A stretch of DNA of 64,000 nt from Longimicrobiales bacterium (GTDB lineage Bacteria > Gemmatimonadota > Gemmatimonadetes > Longimicrobiales > Gaopeijiaceae): contig JANQRP010000023.1 of NCBI GenBank assembly GCA_028284495.1, positions 1 to 64,000 of the forward strand, in the 5' to 3' direction. This document shows positions 63,375 through 64,000 of the stretch, piece by piece. Under the pieces are notes generated by a model. The model saw only the letters and a program-made list of their open reading frames with translations. It searched no databases and was not told the DNA's origin. Both the position numbers and the translations under genes were made by a program. Positions within the stretch are counted from its first letter, which is position 1. The number at the start of each line of letters is the position of its first letter.

Positions 63375-64000
63375 AGCTCGGTCGGGAGCTGGTCGTCGGT
63401 GCGGTCGTCATCATCGGGATCGCCGTTGCCGTCGTCGGAAGCCTCTGGCTCTCGGGCGCCGGACTCGGGACGGAGAACATTCCGCTCGACGTGGTGGTCC
63501 GCGACATCGGCCAGCTGAGGGAGGGCAACTCCGTGAAGTATCGCGGCGTTCCGCTCGGGCGAGTCCGAGGGTTCTCGGTCGCGGACGGCGGTGAGGCGGT
63601 GCGGGTTCGCGTCTCGCTCGACGAGCCGATCGAGCTTCCCGAGGACGCGGTCGCGCTGGTCGCGCCGGAGTCCCTCTTCGGAGACTGGCAGGTGGAGATC
63701 GTCTCCCAGGCGCGCTTCACGTTCGACTATCTCGACGTCGACTCGCTCGGCGTGCAGCCGTCCGAACCGGGCGTGCCGGTCCTGGGCGGCTACACGATTC
63801 CGGACATCTCGCGACTCACCGCGACGGCCAACGAGATCAGCGAGAACCTGGCCGTCCTTTCGCAGCGCGTCGAGGAGGCGTTCACCGAGGAGACCGCGGA
63901 CGACCTTCGGCAGGCGATCGTCAATCTGCGGCAGATCTCGGCGACCCTCCGCGACTTCACCTCCGAACAGGCCGGGAGCTTCTCGGAGGTCACGGCCGAC
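63371..64000 (+). CDS. mlaD: MlaD/MCE-domain lipid-binding protein (3' end outside window)
   Basis: The first 210 residues, open to the end of the window. An N-terminal membrane anchor (VVGAVVIIGIAVAVVGSLWL) is followed by an MCE domain with DVVVRDIGQLREGNSVKYRG and VPLGRVRGFSV. Further on, the helical region ATANEISENLAVLSQRVEEA and LRQAIVNLRQISATLRDFT is typical of periplasmic Mla subunits. It binds lipids in the periplasm and completes the mlaEFD set. Confidence 0.93.
   Translation, partial: MKLGRELVVGAVVIIGIAVAVVGSLWLSGAGLGTENIPLDVVVRDIGQLREGNSVKYRGVPLGRVRGFSVADGGEAVRVRVSLDEPIELPEDAVALVAPESLFGDWQVEIVSQARFTFDYLDVDSLGVQPSEPGVPVLGGYTIPDISRLTATANEISENLAVLSQRVEEAFTEETADDLRQAIVNLRQISATLRDFTSEQAGSFSEVTAD

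Overview
The window is 64 kb of very GC-rich bacterial DNA, roughly 70 percent G+C by eye, packed with genes on both strands. No rRNA, tRNA or CRISPR array was seen. Gene content suggests a Gram-negative heterotroph of the FCB group, most likely Gemmatimonadota. The evidence is an Mla outer-membrane lipid system, many lipoproteins and secreted beta-propellers, two DUF5117-type metzincins, VPS10/BNR propellers, exported versions of usually cytosolic enzymes, ThyX, and several -7 boxes resembling TAnnTTTG. The phylum assignment is inference and no marker gene was compared.

Layout. 1-2.2 kb: the end of an RHS polymorphic toxin, an overlapping candidate immunity gene and a convergent XRE regulator. 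2.5-7 kb: exported metzincin divergent from recQ. 7-14 kb: VPS10/BNR propeller plus exported FAH-family enzyme, divergent from a two-gene molybdenum hydroxylase (IorA/IorB type). 14-25 kb: exported proteins including an EF-hand protein, a zinc metallopeptidase, a PQQ-type sugar dehydrogenase, an amidase, a DUF4920 lipoprotein, a GNAT/FAD oxidoreductase pair, an exported SDR and an S41 protease. A palindromic MITE-like element lies at 14.6 kb. 25.4-28.9 kb: FeoB iron transport with a membrane-anchored DtxR regulator carrying two FeoA domains, preceded by two candidate operators.

28.9-34.8 kb: a tightly overlapped MoxR-DUF58-DUF4129 operon with three further membrane proteins. 34.9-39.6 kb: an ATP-grasp protein, an outer-membrane barrel and the second metzincin. 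39.7-46.6 kb: a baeRF-like protein, PPK2, and a glycan cluster of three GT4 glycosyltransferases around a VanZ-LamG-like protein. 46.6-53.7 kb: fused E1 dehydrogenase, a crcB remnant, YhbY, FKBP isomerase, glycerate 2-kinase and a pentapeptide protein. 53.8-64 kb: thyX, aldehyde dehydrogenase, propeller lipoprotein, a FakA-FakB type fusion, rho, and the mlaE-mlaF-mlaD lipid transport operon, which runs off the window.

The best candidates for something undescribed are the TM-anchored DtxR/FeoA regulator with its operators, the RHS toxin tip with its immunity gene, the MITE-like hairpin, and the MoxR operon that lacks its usual transglutaminase. Start codons were chosen from Shine-Dalgarno sequences, signal peptides and 4-base overlaps (ATGA, GTGA, TTGA), which are very common here and mark translationally coupled operons.
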